In this document: in pieces, positions 1 through 8,311 of the stretch
How positions within the stretch are numbered: position 1 is the first letter of the stretch
Layout of the letters: each line of letters begins with the position of its first letter
Assembly (NCBI RefSeq): GCF_044772865.1
Contig: NZ_CP173029.1
Coordinates: 434,001-498,000, forward strand
Direction of reading: 5' to 3'
DNA length: 64,000 nt
Origin: Algirhabdus cladophorae
Lineage (GTDB): Bacteria > Pseudomonadota > Alphaproteobacteria > Rhodobacterales > Rhodobacteraceae
Position numbers and translations under genes: made by a program
Notes under the pieces: generated by a model
Told to the model about the DNA's origin: nothing
What the model saw: only the letters and a program-made list of their open reading frames with translations
The model's database searches: none

Positions 1-1
1 T

Positions 2-400
2 TTGGAAGGCAGTGGTGGGGATGATGTGCTGGATGGTGGCAGCGGCAAGGACACGCTTGTTGGCGGCAGCGGCAATGACGAATTGCAGGCGGGTCTGGGC
101 AACGACAACCTTGTTGGCGGCGGCGGTGATGATTTGATCGTTGGGTCCAAAGGCGACGACACCCTCAAGGGCGGCGGCGACGCAGACACGTTCTTTTTCA
201 AATCTGGCGATGGCTCGGACAAGATAACCGATTTTGCTATTGGCGAAGACTTGTTGGAATTCCAAGGAGCCACATCTCTGGCCAGCTTTGGGTTCTTGCA
301 AGACGGGGACGATGTGATCGTGACCTTCGGCAATGTCACGGTTGAGGTCCGCGATGTGCTGGAAGGCGATCTGGCCGATGCTGCGAACTTCATCTTTTGA
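2..400 (+). CDS. RTX (hemolysin-type calcium-binding) protein, C-terminal part
   Basis: The reading frame enters from before the window, so only the last 132 or so residues are visible. About six glycine- and aspartate-rich nonapeptide repeats of the GGxGxDxLx type fill residues 1-65; in this family they fold into a calcium-binding beta roll. They are followed by a segment with the pattern DTFxF...GDGSDKITDF...DLLEF, the usual capping end of type I secreted proteins such as serralysin-like proteases and adhesins. Export by a type I secretion system is expected for the family but no exporter gene is visible. What the N-terminal effector domain does cannot be told from this fragment. Confidence 0.88.
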   Translation: MEGSGGDDVLDGGSGKDTLVGGSGNDELQAGLGNDNLVGGGGDDLIVGSKGDDTLKGGGDADTFFFKSGDGSDKITDFAIGEDLLEFQGATSLASFGFLQDGDDVIVTFGNVTVEVRDVLEGDLADAANFIF

Positions 401-406
401 TCTGGC

Positions 407-688
407 ATGACCGATACCGCAGTCCAACCCGTTGATATTGCGGCCATCCCGATCATAGATATCGCCCCCTTGTTGCAAGGGGGCGATAGCGCCAAAGTGG
501 CCACCCAGATCCACGAGGCTGCCACGGGACCCGGTTTTTTCTATATCTCAGGGCATGGGATTGATCCATGTGATTTGGGCGTGTCGCGTGATGAGAGCCG
601 TTACAAGCCCGTGACAGCTGGTGCCCATATTGCCGGACGCAACCGCAAAAGTTTCGCCCAGTATGCCAAACGAAAAAGCTGGACGTAA
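407..688 (+). pseudogene. 2-oxoglutarate/Fe(II) oxygenase (isopenicillin N synthase family) with large internal deletion
   Basis: The first 55 residues match the start of the DIOX_N domain (IPIIDIAPLL ... GFFYISGHGID). The next residues (ESRYKPVTAGAHIAGRNRK, then SFAQYA) look like the extreme C-terminus of the same family. Family members are about 300-350 residues; this frame has 93. The central jelly roll with the HxD...H iron ligands and the 2-oxoglutarate-binding arginine is therefore missing, apparently by an in-frame deletion of roughly 200 or more codons. It starts 7 bp after the RTX stop and ends just before a strong terminator. The product is almost certainly not an active oxygenase. 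A sequencing or assembly artefact cannot be ruled out. Confidence 0.7.
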
Positions 689-693
689 AATGA

Positions 694-719
694 AAAAGGG
701 GCCGCAAGCGACCCCTTTT
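694..719. terminator. Rho-independent terminator between convergent genes
   Basis: A perfect 8-bp stem, AAAAGGGG (694-701) with CCCCTTTT (712-719), closes a 10-nt loop. The A/T ends supply a T run on either strand, so it can serve both the plus-strand 2OG-oxygenase remnant and the minus-strand solute-binding protein gene that ends at 740. Confidence 0.85.
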
Positions 720-739
720 ACGTGATGTTTTGTTTTGGC

Positions 740-2305
740 TCAGTTCACTGTGGTCCAGCGTAGGATAAAGAAGTTGTCGGGCCGTTGGGTCAGCTCAACA
801 TTGTCCCGTGTGCCCCAAACCAGAGGTTGCACATACAACGGCACATAGGCGTGCTGATCTTGCAAGATGGCCGCGGCTTCGTCCAGCATGGCTTGGCGTT
901 TACTGTCGTCGATTTCCGATTGGATCATTGGCAGCATTTCGTCGATGCGCGCATTGGAGAAGCCACCGAAGTTCCAGCTGCCCAGTTTCTTTTCTGAGTT
1001 AGGTGTAGAGGCGAGAAAACGCAGCGGGTGTTCTGCATCGAATGTGCCTGGGGACCAGCCTAGCAGGTACATGTCGTAGTTGTCGGCCCGCAGTTCTGGC
1101 CAGTAGTTTTGCACGGGCATCGCGTCCAATTCGGCTTTGATTCCGACTTGCGCCAGCATGGATGTGACGGCCTGACAAACCGCTTCGTCGTTCAGATAGC
1201 GGTTGTTGGGGCATTTCAGACCAAAGCTGAACCCGTCTGCATAACCTGCTTCGGCCAGCAGGGCCTTGGCACCCTCTACGTCAAATGCAGGTCGTGCGGC
1301 GCGTGCCTCGGAGTAGCCGCGCATGGCAGGGCTGACCAATTGGCTGGCGCTTTCGGCATTGCCACGCATGATGGTTTGCAAAATCGCATCCACGTTCACA
1401 GCCTTAGCCACGGCTTCGCGGACCCGGACATCTTTGAACGGGTTTGGTTTGCCCGCATCAGCGGAATATTTCAGCGTATCAGCCTCGTGAGGGAACCCCA
1501 GCATGATCACGCGGGCCTCGATGCCTTGGATCACTTTCACGCCGTCAGTGCCGTTCAGGCGTACTGCGTCTTGGATGGGCACAGGGTTGATCATGTCCAC
1601 ATCGCCAGACAGCAGGGCAGCCACGGCTGTGGCGGGGTTCTGGATCGGGGTGAATTCAGCGCGGGTGATGTTGTGTTCCACCTCGCCCCACCAATTGCCA
1701 TTTGGCTCCAACACGGTCTTCAGACCTGGCGCGCGTTCGGTGATCATGAACGCACCTGTGCCGTTTGCATTCAGGGTGGCGTAGTTGCCGTTGTCTTTGT
1801 CCGGCACGCCTGCATTGTTCGCCTCGGTCCAGCCTTTGTCCATGATCATCCAGTTGGCGATCGAGCCGGGGAAGATTGGGTTGGGCGCGCTGGTCATAAT
1901 ATCGACAGTGTATTGATCGACGACCTTCACCTCTGAGACAGGCGAGAACCAGCTGCGGGTGTCCGAGGCTTCATCACTGGCGCGTTGGTAGGAAAATAGC
2001 ACGTCTTCGGCGTCAAACGCCTCGCCGCCTGCGAATGTCACGCCTTGGCGCAAATTAAACCGCCAGCCTTCACCAGCACCGATGGGTTCCCACGACGTAG
2101 CCAGTGCAGGCTCGACCGCCATATCTTTGCCGCGGCGCACGAGGCCCTCATAAACGTTGTTGAGAAAACCTAAAACAGGGGCGGAATTCACCGCATGAGG
2201 GTCCATGGTTTGCGGATCCGTTGTGCCCGCCCATTTGAATTCTTCTGCCACTGCAGGCAGTGCCAGAAGTGTGGCAAGCGCCGTGGCACAGGTCAGTTTA
2301 TACAT
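740..2305 (-). CDS. ABC transporter family 5 solute-binding protein (peptide/nickel type)
   Basis: This is a 521-residue periplasmic binding protein of the DppA/OppA family (SBP_bac_5). It begins with a Sec signal peptide (MYKLTCATALATLLALPAVA) followed by mature sequence with the family's TMDPH motif and a long bilobed domain. The ATG at 2303-2305 was chosen because a GGAGGG ribosome site lies 7 nt upstream and the signal peptide starts there; an upstream in-frame TTG would put the ribosome site inside the gene. No permease or ATPase gene is nearby, so it is an orphan binding protein. It is similar in length and layout to the gene at 3016-4596, perhaps an old duplicate. The ligand (peptide, sugar or other) cannot be read from the sequence. 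Confidence 0.9.
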   Translation of the reverse strand: MYKLTCATALATLLALPAVAEEFKWAGTTDPQTMDPHAVNSAPVLGFLNNVYEGLVRRGKDMAVEPALATSWEPIGAGEGWRFNLRQGVTFAGGEAFDAEDVLFSYQRASDEASDTRSWFSPVSEVKVVDQYTVDIMTSAPNPIFPGSIANWMIMDKGWTEANNAGVPDKDNGNYATLNANGTGAFMITERAPGLKTVLEPNGNWWGEVEHNITRAEFTPIQNPATAVAALLSGDVDMINPVPIQDAVRLNGTDGVKVIQGIEARVIMLGFPHEADTLKYSADAGKPNPFKDVRVREAVAKAVNVDAILQTIMRGNAESASQLVSPAMRGYSEARAARPAFDVEGAKALLAEAGYADGFSFGLKCPNNRYLNDEAVCQAVTSMLAQVGIKAELDAMPVQNYWPELRADNYDMYLLGWSPGTFDAEHPLRFLASTPNSEKKLGSWNFGGFSNARIDEMLPMIQSEIDDSKRQAMLDEAAAILQDQHAYVPLYVQPLVWGTRDNVELTQRPDNFFILRWTTVN

Positions 2306-2469
2306 GAATGGTCCCTCCAATGGTGTAATCCGTTCACCATGAGCCTAACATAGACGCGGGTCACATCAACTGGTTGTGAAGAATAGACGTTTTCCAAAGG
2401 CTTACTGATAATGAAAAGTACCCCCACATATAGTTCAGTCGGGAGTCGTTGTGCCCAAAGGATTTTGTG

Positions 2470-2922
2470 ATGATAGATCCAAGACTTTCAGTAGGGGATG
2501 CTCCATTTGATCTAAGACGCGCCACTGCTGCAGATGGTCCTTTTGTTTTGTGGTTGGAAGAGGTTTCCATGAAAGACTATGCAATTGCTCTATGGGGCAG
2601 TTGGCGTCCTTCAGCGACTTTGGAAAATGTTGATCTGTCCAATCATCAAATAGTCAGCTTAGACGGGCAGGCTATCGGCTGCGTTGCTTACAGATTGAGC
2701 AACCAATATTTACTTCTGAATAGAATTTTTCTGGCTCCGGCATACCAAAATCGCGGGTTTGGTGCGGTTATTTTAAAAGAGGTAACAGAATTAGCAGACT
2801 CTCTCGGACTTGCGACGAAGCTTGACGTTCTGACGACAAATACATCGGCCCTGAAATTTTATCTCCGCGAGGGATTTACTATTTCCAAAGTGACCGCGGA
2901 AAAACGCACTCTGATCAAATAA
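2470..2922 (+). CDS. GNAT family N-acetyltransferase
   Basis: This protein of about 150 residues has the GNAT acetyl-CoA fold. Motif A is visible as LNRIFLAPAYQNRGFGAVIL, including the pyrophosphate-binding QNRGFG loop, and the C-terminal NTSALKFYLREGF segment is motif B. The ATG at 2470 is preferred over the TTG at 2449 as a conventional start at the beginning of the domain. The gene is visibly richer in A/T codons than its neighbours and stands alone between two minus-strand transporter genes, which hints at separate acquisition. The acceptor substrate is unknown; it could be a small molecule or a protein N-terminus. Confidence 0.8.
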   Translation: MIDPRLSVGDAPFDLRRATAADGPFVLWLEEVSMKDYAIALWGSWRPSATLENVDLSNHQIVSLDGQAIGCVAYRLSNQYLLLNRIFLAPAYQNRGFGAVILKEVTELADSLGLATKLDVLTTNTSALKFYLREGFTISKVTAEKRTLIK

Positions 2923-2962
2923 GCAACCTTGCATTGATGACCCGTTGCGAGGTGTCTTACAC

Positions 2963-2993
2963 AAAAAAAGCCCCACCAAACTGGCAGGGCTTT
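2963..2993 (-). terminator. Rho-independent terminator of the solute-binding protein gene
   Basis: AAAGCCC (2967-2973) pairs with GGGCTTT (2987-2993), with an inner CCA/TGG pairing. Read on the minus strand, the stem is followed by a run of seven T (2963-2969). It lies about 25 bp past the stop of the minus-strand gene at 3016 and may also stop plus-strand read-through from the acetyltransferase gene. Confidence 0.85.
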
Positions 2994-3015
2994 CTAACTC
3001 ATATCAAAGCGATAC

Positions 3016-4596
3016 TTAGTTCAGCGTGAAGTACTTAAACTTCGCTGTGTCATCCGGTGCCACGATGGTGCCGATGTTGGACTTTACGCCCCAGTTCAGC
3101 ACTTGGTGGTGGATTGGCAGATACAACACTTCTTCTTGAACGGTGGCCCAGATGTCCGCGATTGTCGCATTGCGTGCTTCTAGGTCTGTATTCGACGCCA
3201 GTGAGACGATCTTGGCATCCAGATCCGCATCGCCAAAGCGTGTGCCGTTCCAGCTGCCGTATTTCTCGCCTTTGGTGTGAGCAAGGAAGTTGAAGATATA
3301 TTCGCTGTCATATGTCGGCACACCCCAGCCCAGCATGTAGAAATCTGTTTCCAGATTGTTGATCAGCGGAAAGTGTTGCGCCTTTGGTTTTGCGTCCAAA
3401 TTCACAGTCACGCCGATTTGCGCCAGCATACCGACAGAGGCCTGACAGATCGCTTCGTCGTTGATGTAGCGGTCATTCGGGCAATCGAGTTGGATGCTAA
3501 ATCCGTCACCATAACCAGCTTCAGTCATCAACGCCTTGGCCGCGGCAACATCATAGGCCGGCACGCTATCCAATTCAGCCGTCCAACCGTTCACAAAGGG
3601 GGGCATCGCCACACCTGCAGGCTCGGACTGGCCACGCATTACAACCTGTTTGATCGCATCGCGGTTGATGGCAATGTTCATGGCTTGGCGCACGCGCTTG
3701 TCGGCCAACGGGTTCTTGCCTTCGACGTTGTCGTTGGCCAGATCATCCGCACCTTGGTTCATGCCAAAGAAGATCACACGGTTCTGTGGTGCTGTGCGCA
3801 CGTCCAGACCGTCAGCATCGGCCACACGGGCCAAATCCTGAACTGGTACGTCTTGGATGAAATCCACTTCACCAGACAACATGGCAGCCACACGGGTCGC
3901 GGCGTTCTGGATCGGGGTGTATTCAATACGTGTGACCTGCATCGGGAATTCATCTTTGCCCCAATAGCCGTCATAGGCTTCCATGACTGTTTTTACGTCA
4001 GGCTCGCGGCTGATCAGTTTGTAAGGGCCTGTGCCGTTGGCGTTTTTGGCCGCATAGGTGTCTTCGCCGCCTTCATAGTCCTGCACTTTGACAGCGCCAT
4101 TTGCTTCGGCCCAGCCTTTGTCCATCATGAACATGTTGGTCAGGTTGTTGGCCATGATCGGGTTTGGACCGTCTGTTTCGATCTCGATCATGTATTTGCC
4201 CACAGCGCGCACTTCTTTGACCGAAGCCAGCAATTCTTTGTAGTCGCTGTCCGGTGTCATGGCGCGATTGAGGCTGAAGACCACGTCTTCGCTGTCGAAA
4301 TCAGCACCATCGTGGAATTTCACGCCTTCGCGCAGTTTGAATGTCCAGACATTGGGATTATCCGCAGACGGGCCCCATTCAGTGGCCAGTGCCGGCACCA
4401 TGGCGCCGGTCATGTCGCGCATCACAAGCGGTTCCATGATCTGGTGGGCAAGGGCCGATGTGGGGCCTTCGTTTTGGGCATGTGGGTCCAGCGTCAGCGC
4501 ATCGCCCGCGCGGGCCCATTTGAGTGTTTCAGCGCTTGCACTTAATGCGGTCGTTGCCAGCAGTGCAGCGGATAGAAGGGCGGTCGTCTTTTTCAT
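3016..4596 (-). CDS. ABC transporter family 5 solute-binding protein (peptide/nickel type)
   Basis: This is a 526-residue SBP_bac_5 protein with a classical signal peptide (MKKTTALLSAALLATTALSASA) and the TLDPH motif near the start of the mature chain. The body shows the usual dipeptide-binding pattern, for example GTGPYKL and PIQNAATRVAAMLSGEVDF. The ATG has a GGGAG site a few bases upstream. Like the protein at 740-2305 it has no permease or ATPase beside it, so it must work with components encoded elsewhere, or has another role such as sensing. Substrate unknown. The two proteins share the PIQN.AT.VAA.LSG.VD block, consistent with common descent. Confidence 0.9.
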   Translation of the reverse strand: MKKTTALLSAALLATTALSASAETLKWARAGDALTLDPHAQNEGPTSALAHQIMEPLVMRDMTGAMVPALATEWGPSADNPNVWTFKLREGVKFHDGADFDSEDVVFSLNRAMTPDSDYKELLASVKEVRAVGKYMIEIETDGPNPIMANNLTNMFMMDKGWAEANGAVKVQDYEGGEDTYAAKNANGTGPYKLISREPDVKTVMEAYDGYWGKDEFPMQVTRIEYTPIQNAATRVAAMLSGEVDFIQDVPVQDLARVADADGLDVRTAPQNRVIFFGMNQGADDLANDNVEGKNPLADKRVRQAMNIAINRDAIKQVVMRGQSEPAGVAMPPFVNGWTAELDSVPAYDVAAAKALMTEAGYGDGFSIQLDCPNDRYINDEAICQASVGMLAQIGVTVNLDAKPKAQHFPLINNLETDFYMLGWGVPTYDSEYIFNFLAHTKGEKYGSWNGTRFGDADLDAKIVSLASNTDLEARNATIADIWATVQEEVLYLPIHHQVLNWGVKSNIGTIVAPDDTAKFKYFTLN

Positions 4597-4720
4597 TGAG
4601 GTATCTCCCTAGGTTGATTGGGTGATTATTGACCAACTGTTCAGAAATGCAAGCGCGTTGGGGTGAAAGGGACGTTGGGGAAGTCTTTGCCCATTGGATA
4701 GGCAGTTTTCTGGGCGGTAG

Positions 4721-4906
4721 TCATACGATTGAGGCAAACGTGTCGTCGATGCCCAGAAGGTCCGGAACCGAGCCGAAGGCGTCGGACCAACAGCTGACCG
4801 TCCCGTCGGTCTGGTGTTTTGGTGACCGCTCCAAACCGAATTTCTGTGGGATGTATTTGGCCGAGACAAAGCGCTGTCGAATGTGTGTCAGAACACCGGC
4901 CCAAGT
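4721..4906 (-). pseudogene. Possible 3' remnant of an unidentified gene
   Basis: A minus-strand frame of 61 codons runs open to a stop at 4721-4723. Its translation (for example QRFVSAKYIPQKFG and SDAFGSVPDLLGIDDTF) has a natural composition, but no start codon or ribosome site was found and I could not assign a family. It sits in the 354-bp gap upstream of the solute-binding gene. It may be the tail of a decayed gene or simply a chance frame. Confidence 0.25.
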
Positions 4907-4950
4907 TCAGGTAACAAAATCAAAGGGCCCAATACAATTGAATTTGGCGG

Positions 4951-5475
4951 TTAAACTAAGAGCGACCTTAAAGCTTCACGCCATATCCGCTTGCCTTCAA
5001 CATTTGATCCGCAAGCGTTGTGCCCTCTGATGCTTGGATGATGCGTATAGGCGGTTTTGATGCTGTTTAGATTCATTAGATGAGCAACAGGCCACGCGAT
5101 CGACTTTCCTGCGACTAATAGACAATCAATGCCTGCGCGCTGTATCGCTTCGTTGTTAAAGATCGCGCCGCGTTGTCTTTCCAACACTGTGTTTCTAAGT
5201 CCGTATCCTGGCAAAGCGTTCAGCAAAACGACATCGCTGTATCGAAAATTGAAATGATCCAGTTCATTTCGAATATAACGTGCGGTGCCGTCGGCATTTC
5301 GGACCCCAATTTCACCAGACCCCTGCGCACCAGATCCAGCTAGCGGGCCACCGGGGTCTTGAAGCATGATGGCAAGGCGGAATGGGCCGGTGTGATATGG
5401 GGCAATTCTAGGCATGTGGTAGCCCCGAGATGTACCGTCGTTATAATACCAATCGTGAAATGCAGTCGCGGTCAT
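4951..5475 (-). CDS. Uracil-DNA-glycosylase-fold protein, function unproven
   Basis: This 174-residue protein is not annotated by strong similarity to a known enzyme, but the order of short motifs matches the uracil-DNA glycosylase superfamily. LQDPGGP (38-44) sits where UDGs carry the water-activating GQDPY loop. VLLNALPGYG (83-92) resembles the VLLLN strand. LLVAGKSIAW (119-128) resembles the WGxxA region, and HHPS (145-148) resembles the catalytic HPSP loop. The protein would then be a DNA-repair-like enzyme or a relative with another substrate. It stands alone, with divergent neighbours. The fold call is an inference from motifs only. Confidence 0.55.
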   Translation of the reverse strand: MTATAFHDWYYNDGTSRGYHMPRIAPYHTGPFRLAIMLQDPGGPLAGSGAQGSGEIGVRNADGTARYIRNELDHFNFRYSDVVLLNALPGYGLRNTVLERQRGAIFNNEAIQRAGIDCLLVAGKSIAWPVAHLMNLNSIKTAYTHHPSIRGHNACGSNVEGKRIWREALRSLLV

Positions 5476-5663
5476 GTTGTGTAACTCGCATAATCTGACG
5501 CTTCTTCATAGTATGAACTCGACAATTGCTCCGGTCTTGAGAGTTGAATCCCAAAATCAATACAGACGTATCCCGCTCCACCCCAACCCCATGTCCAAAA
5601 CCCACACAAATCCGTCTGAAATTAGAATTGCTCTGGCCCTCGTTTCAGGCCACACCTCATCCC

Positions 5664-6641
5664 ATGAAACTCCTGATCGACAACCTGCAATATGCTAACT
5701 GGTCCGAACCCATCTTTCAACAGATGAACGAAGGCGGCGTGCATGCGGTGCATGTGACCATCGCCTATCACGAAAGCTTCCGCGAGATGGTGCTGAACCT
5801 TGAGGCGTTCAATCGTTGGTTCGAACGTCTGCCGCATCTGATCTTCAAAGGCACCACTGCGGCTGACGTTTTGAAGGCGCAGAAGGAAGGTCGCACGGCG
5901 ATCTTCTTTGGCTTCCAGAACCCCAGCCCGATTGAGGACGACATCGGTCTGGTTGAGATTTGCCATCAGCTTGGCATCCGCTTTATGCAACTGACCTACA
6001 ACAACCAATCCCTGCTGGCGACGGGCTGTTACGAGGACGACGACACGGGCCTGACCCGTATGGGCAAACAGGTTGTGCATGAGATGAACCGCGTCGGCAT
6101 GGTCGTGGATATGTCGCATTCTGCGGACCGTTCGACCCTAGAGGCGATTGACCATTCCACTCGCCCCATCGCCATCACTCACGCCAACCCCCATTGGTGG
6201 CAAGCGGCCCTGCGCAACAAAAAACATGAGGTCCTCAAAGCCCTCACTGACGCAGGTGGTATGCTGGGATTTTCGGTCTATCCGCATCACCTCAAGGATG
6301 GCACGCACTGCACATTGGACAGCTTTTGTCAGATGGTTGCAGAGGCGGCAGATCGCTACGGGGCACAAAACCTTGGGATCGGCACGGACCTCTGTCAGGA
6401 CCAACCTGACAGTATCGTCGAATGGATGCGTGTGGGGCGTTGGTCCAAAACCATCGACTACGGCGAAGGTTCTGCCAGCGACGCAGGCTTCCCGCCCATG
6501 CCGAATTGGTTTCAAGATAACCGTGATTTTGGGAATATTCGCGCAGGCCTGCTCACGGCAGGCTTGTCGGATGGGCAAGTGGACGGCATTATGGGCGAAA
6601 ATTGGCACCGTTTTTATCAAACATCATTTGAGCCAGCGTAA
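5664..6641 (+). CDS. Membrane dipeptidase-like protein (peptidase family M19)
   Basis: This 325-residue protein belongs to the renal dipeptidase family (TIM barrel, binuclear zinc in typical members). Recognisable blocks are EICHQLGIRFMQLTYNNQ, GMVVDMSHS and ITHANP. The ATG at 5664 is preferred because homologous sequence begins there (MKLLIDNLQYANW); an upstream in-frame ATG at 5544 would add 40 residues of low-complexity, non-family sequence. The N-terminal HxD metal-binding motif of classical M19 enzymes is replaced by DNLQY, so the metal site may differ. It is the first gene of a likely operon with the next two, with a 14-bp gap to the following start. Confidence 0.85.
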   Translation: MKLLIDNLQYANWSEPIFQQMNEGGVHAVHVTIAYHESFREMVLNLEAFNRWFERLPHLIFKGTTAADVLKAQKEGRTAIFFGFQNPSPIEDDIGLVEICHQLGIRFMQLTYNNQSLLATGCYEDDDTGLTRMGKQVVHEMNRVGMVVDMSHSADRSTLEAIDHSTRPIAITHANPHWWQAALRNKKHEVLKALTDAGGMLGFSVYPHHLKDGTHCTLDSFCQMVAEAADRYGAQNLGIGTDLCQDQPDSIVEWMRVGRWSKTIDYGEGSASDAGFPPMPNWFQDNRDFGNIRAGLLTAGLSDGQVDGIMGENWHRFYQTSFEPA

Positions 6642-6655
6642 GGGCAACCATAGCT

Positions 6656-8311
6656 GTGAAAGACGTCATTGAAACCCCGCCGCAAAAGGCACTGCGCCCA
6701 GCATCGCACGTAATGCGATTGGCGCAATTAGGGTCGATGTTTCCCACACGGCTGTCGTTCCTGCGCAGCCTGATGCGGCGCCTGAAGGCTGAAAATGCCC
6801 AAGTCTCGCGCCCGGTATGGAACATCTGCGCAAATGGGTTTGGTCACGCGGTCTATAGTGTCGAATTGGGTGGCCATACCTATTCTTTGGTTGCGGTTAG
6901 TACCGACATTCCCGCCGATCAAAGATCGGACCGGGTGATTGCTACGGCTTGGGACGCTGCGTTTTGCCTGTTTGACGGGGTGCCAGGGCCTGATGATATT
7001 GCCCGTATTTGCAAGAACGCCCCGAAACAAGAAGCCGGTCAATTTTCCGAAAAAGAACTGGTTCTAAGCCGCGCGAATAAATCGGTGCGGTTGTTCAATG
7101 CTGTTGTGGCAGCCTTACAAAGCGGCACGGTGCCTGACGAGGCAATGATCCGAGATATCGGCTATTTGATGCGTACAACGGCGGTCTACGGCAACGGCAA
7201 ATTTGGCATTGCTGACAGGGCCCTTATCCAATCGCGCCCCTGCCTTGGTGGCCCGTTTGCAGCAGAGATGCTGACGGTTTGGCTGATCCGTGGCTTTACC
7301 CATGATCTGGTGGAACACGTAGGGCAGGGTACTTTGCCCCGCCATGTCAAAGTGCATCTTGGGATTGGCAACTCAACCGGTTTGGGGATGGCGCCGTTTT
7401 TGGTGTCGCATCCGACCTTGCTGAATAATTGGATGATGGCGCGCGAAACCGCGCTGGCCCGTGTCCGCGCAATTGAGACCCTTGATGAGGCGCAGATCGA
7501 ACGCATCTGGCAGTTGATCCTACGGGCCCAAGATCATATCGCCCAGTGGCGCGTGCCCGATCCGGCCCATCAAAGCCGCATCGAGGAGCTCGACAGTGAT
7601 TTTGCCGAATTTTGCCTCTTCTATCTGGACCCACGCAAGCTGCGTGAACCGTTCGCATTGGACGCCGTTATGATGGCGGCTCAAACGCACTCTGCTGATC
7701 TGGAAGAGTTGGTCGCAGCCCTTTTGATCGAACCGTTTGAAGACCTCGTGGATGGGTTGACGGACTGTATGGTCGACCCGTTTGGCAGCTTTATCGATCC
7801 ACGCGAAAGCTGCGGACAGTTGTGGGTCAAAATTCGCCGCGATTGGGGCTGGGCCCAAAAGATTGATTTCGACAGCCACTCGGAAACGGCTCAGTTTTGG
7901 TATGTGTCCGAGGAAAAACTGGAGCCCAGGTTGGGGTTGCGCCATTCTGAGGACGGTGCAGACTTGGAAAGCCCGCTGGACATTGCCCGTCGTGTGCAGG
8001 ACTTGGCGCGTGATTTGCCCTTTGATGGGACCAGTTTGGCCGAGTTCCTGCGCGCTCATCCTCAGCACCGTTTTGCTGCGGAACGCATCCAAAACCTTGC
8101 CCGCAATCCCTACGCTGAAATCCATGACAACCTGATCGGCGAAGGCTGTCTGCCGATTGATATGCTGCGGTGTAAGTTGTCGTTCTTTGGAGCCTCCAAA
8201 TTCGATCCCAAGTCGGATCGCTGGACCCGTATCACTTTGTGCCAAGGCGCGCCTTTGTTTAATGATTATGCAGAGGCCGACGATTGGTGGCTGCCTGCGT
8301 TTGAGGCATGA
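6656..8311 (+). CDS. Conserved protein of unknown function, 551 aa
   Basis: I do not recognise a named domain. The protein starts at a GTG 14 bp after the dipeptidase stop and ends with a 4-bp ATGA overlap with the DUF3726 gene, so the three are very probably cotranscribed and the last two translationally coupled. There is no signal peptide or membrane segment, so it is probably cytosolic. It is mixed alpha/beta in composition, rich in Trp and His, with conserved-looking stretches such as VHLGIGNSTGLGMAPFLVSH (about 235-255) and DFDSHSETAQFWY (about 400-412). The GIGNSTGLGMAPF loop resembles a phosphate- or cofactor-binding turn, but that is speculation. Confidence 0.8.
   Translation: MKDVIETPPQKALRPASHVMRLAQLGSMFPTRLSFLRSLMRRLKAENAQVSRPVWNICANGFGHAVYSVELGGHTYSLVAVSTDIPADQRSDRVIATAWDAAFCLFDGVPGPDDIARICKNAPKQEAGQFSEKELVLSRANKSVRLFNAVVAALQSGTVPDEAMIRDIGYLMRTTAVYGNGKFGIADRALIQSRPCLGGPFAAEMLTVWLIRGFTHDLVEHVGQGTLPRHVKVHLGIGNSTGLGMAPFLVSHPTLLNNWMMARETALARVRAIETLDEAQIERIWQLILRAQDHIAQWRVPDPAHQSRIEELDSDFAEFCLFYLDPRKLREPFALDAVMMAAQTHSADLEELVAALLIEPFEDLVDGLTDCMVDPFGSFIDPRESCGQLWVKIRRDWGWAQKIDFDSHSETAQFWYVSEEKLEPRLGLRHSEDGADLESPLDIARRVQDLARDLPFDGTSLAEFLRAHPQHRFAAERIQNLARNPYAEIHDNLIGEGCLPIDMLRCKLSFFGASKFDPKSDRWTRITLCQGAPLFNDYAEADDWWLPAFEA

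Noticed and set aside
1109..1936. 275-codon plus-strand frame
   Set aside because: Antisense shadow of the first solute-binding protein gene.
3277..4545. 422-codon plus-strand frame
   Set aside because: Antisense shadow of the solute-binding protein gene; histidine- and phenylalanine-rich product with no family resemblance.
4629..5030. 133-codon plus-strand frame
   Set aside because: No ribosome site, no recognisable family, overlaps the end of the UDG-like gene on the other strand.
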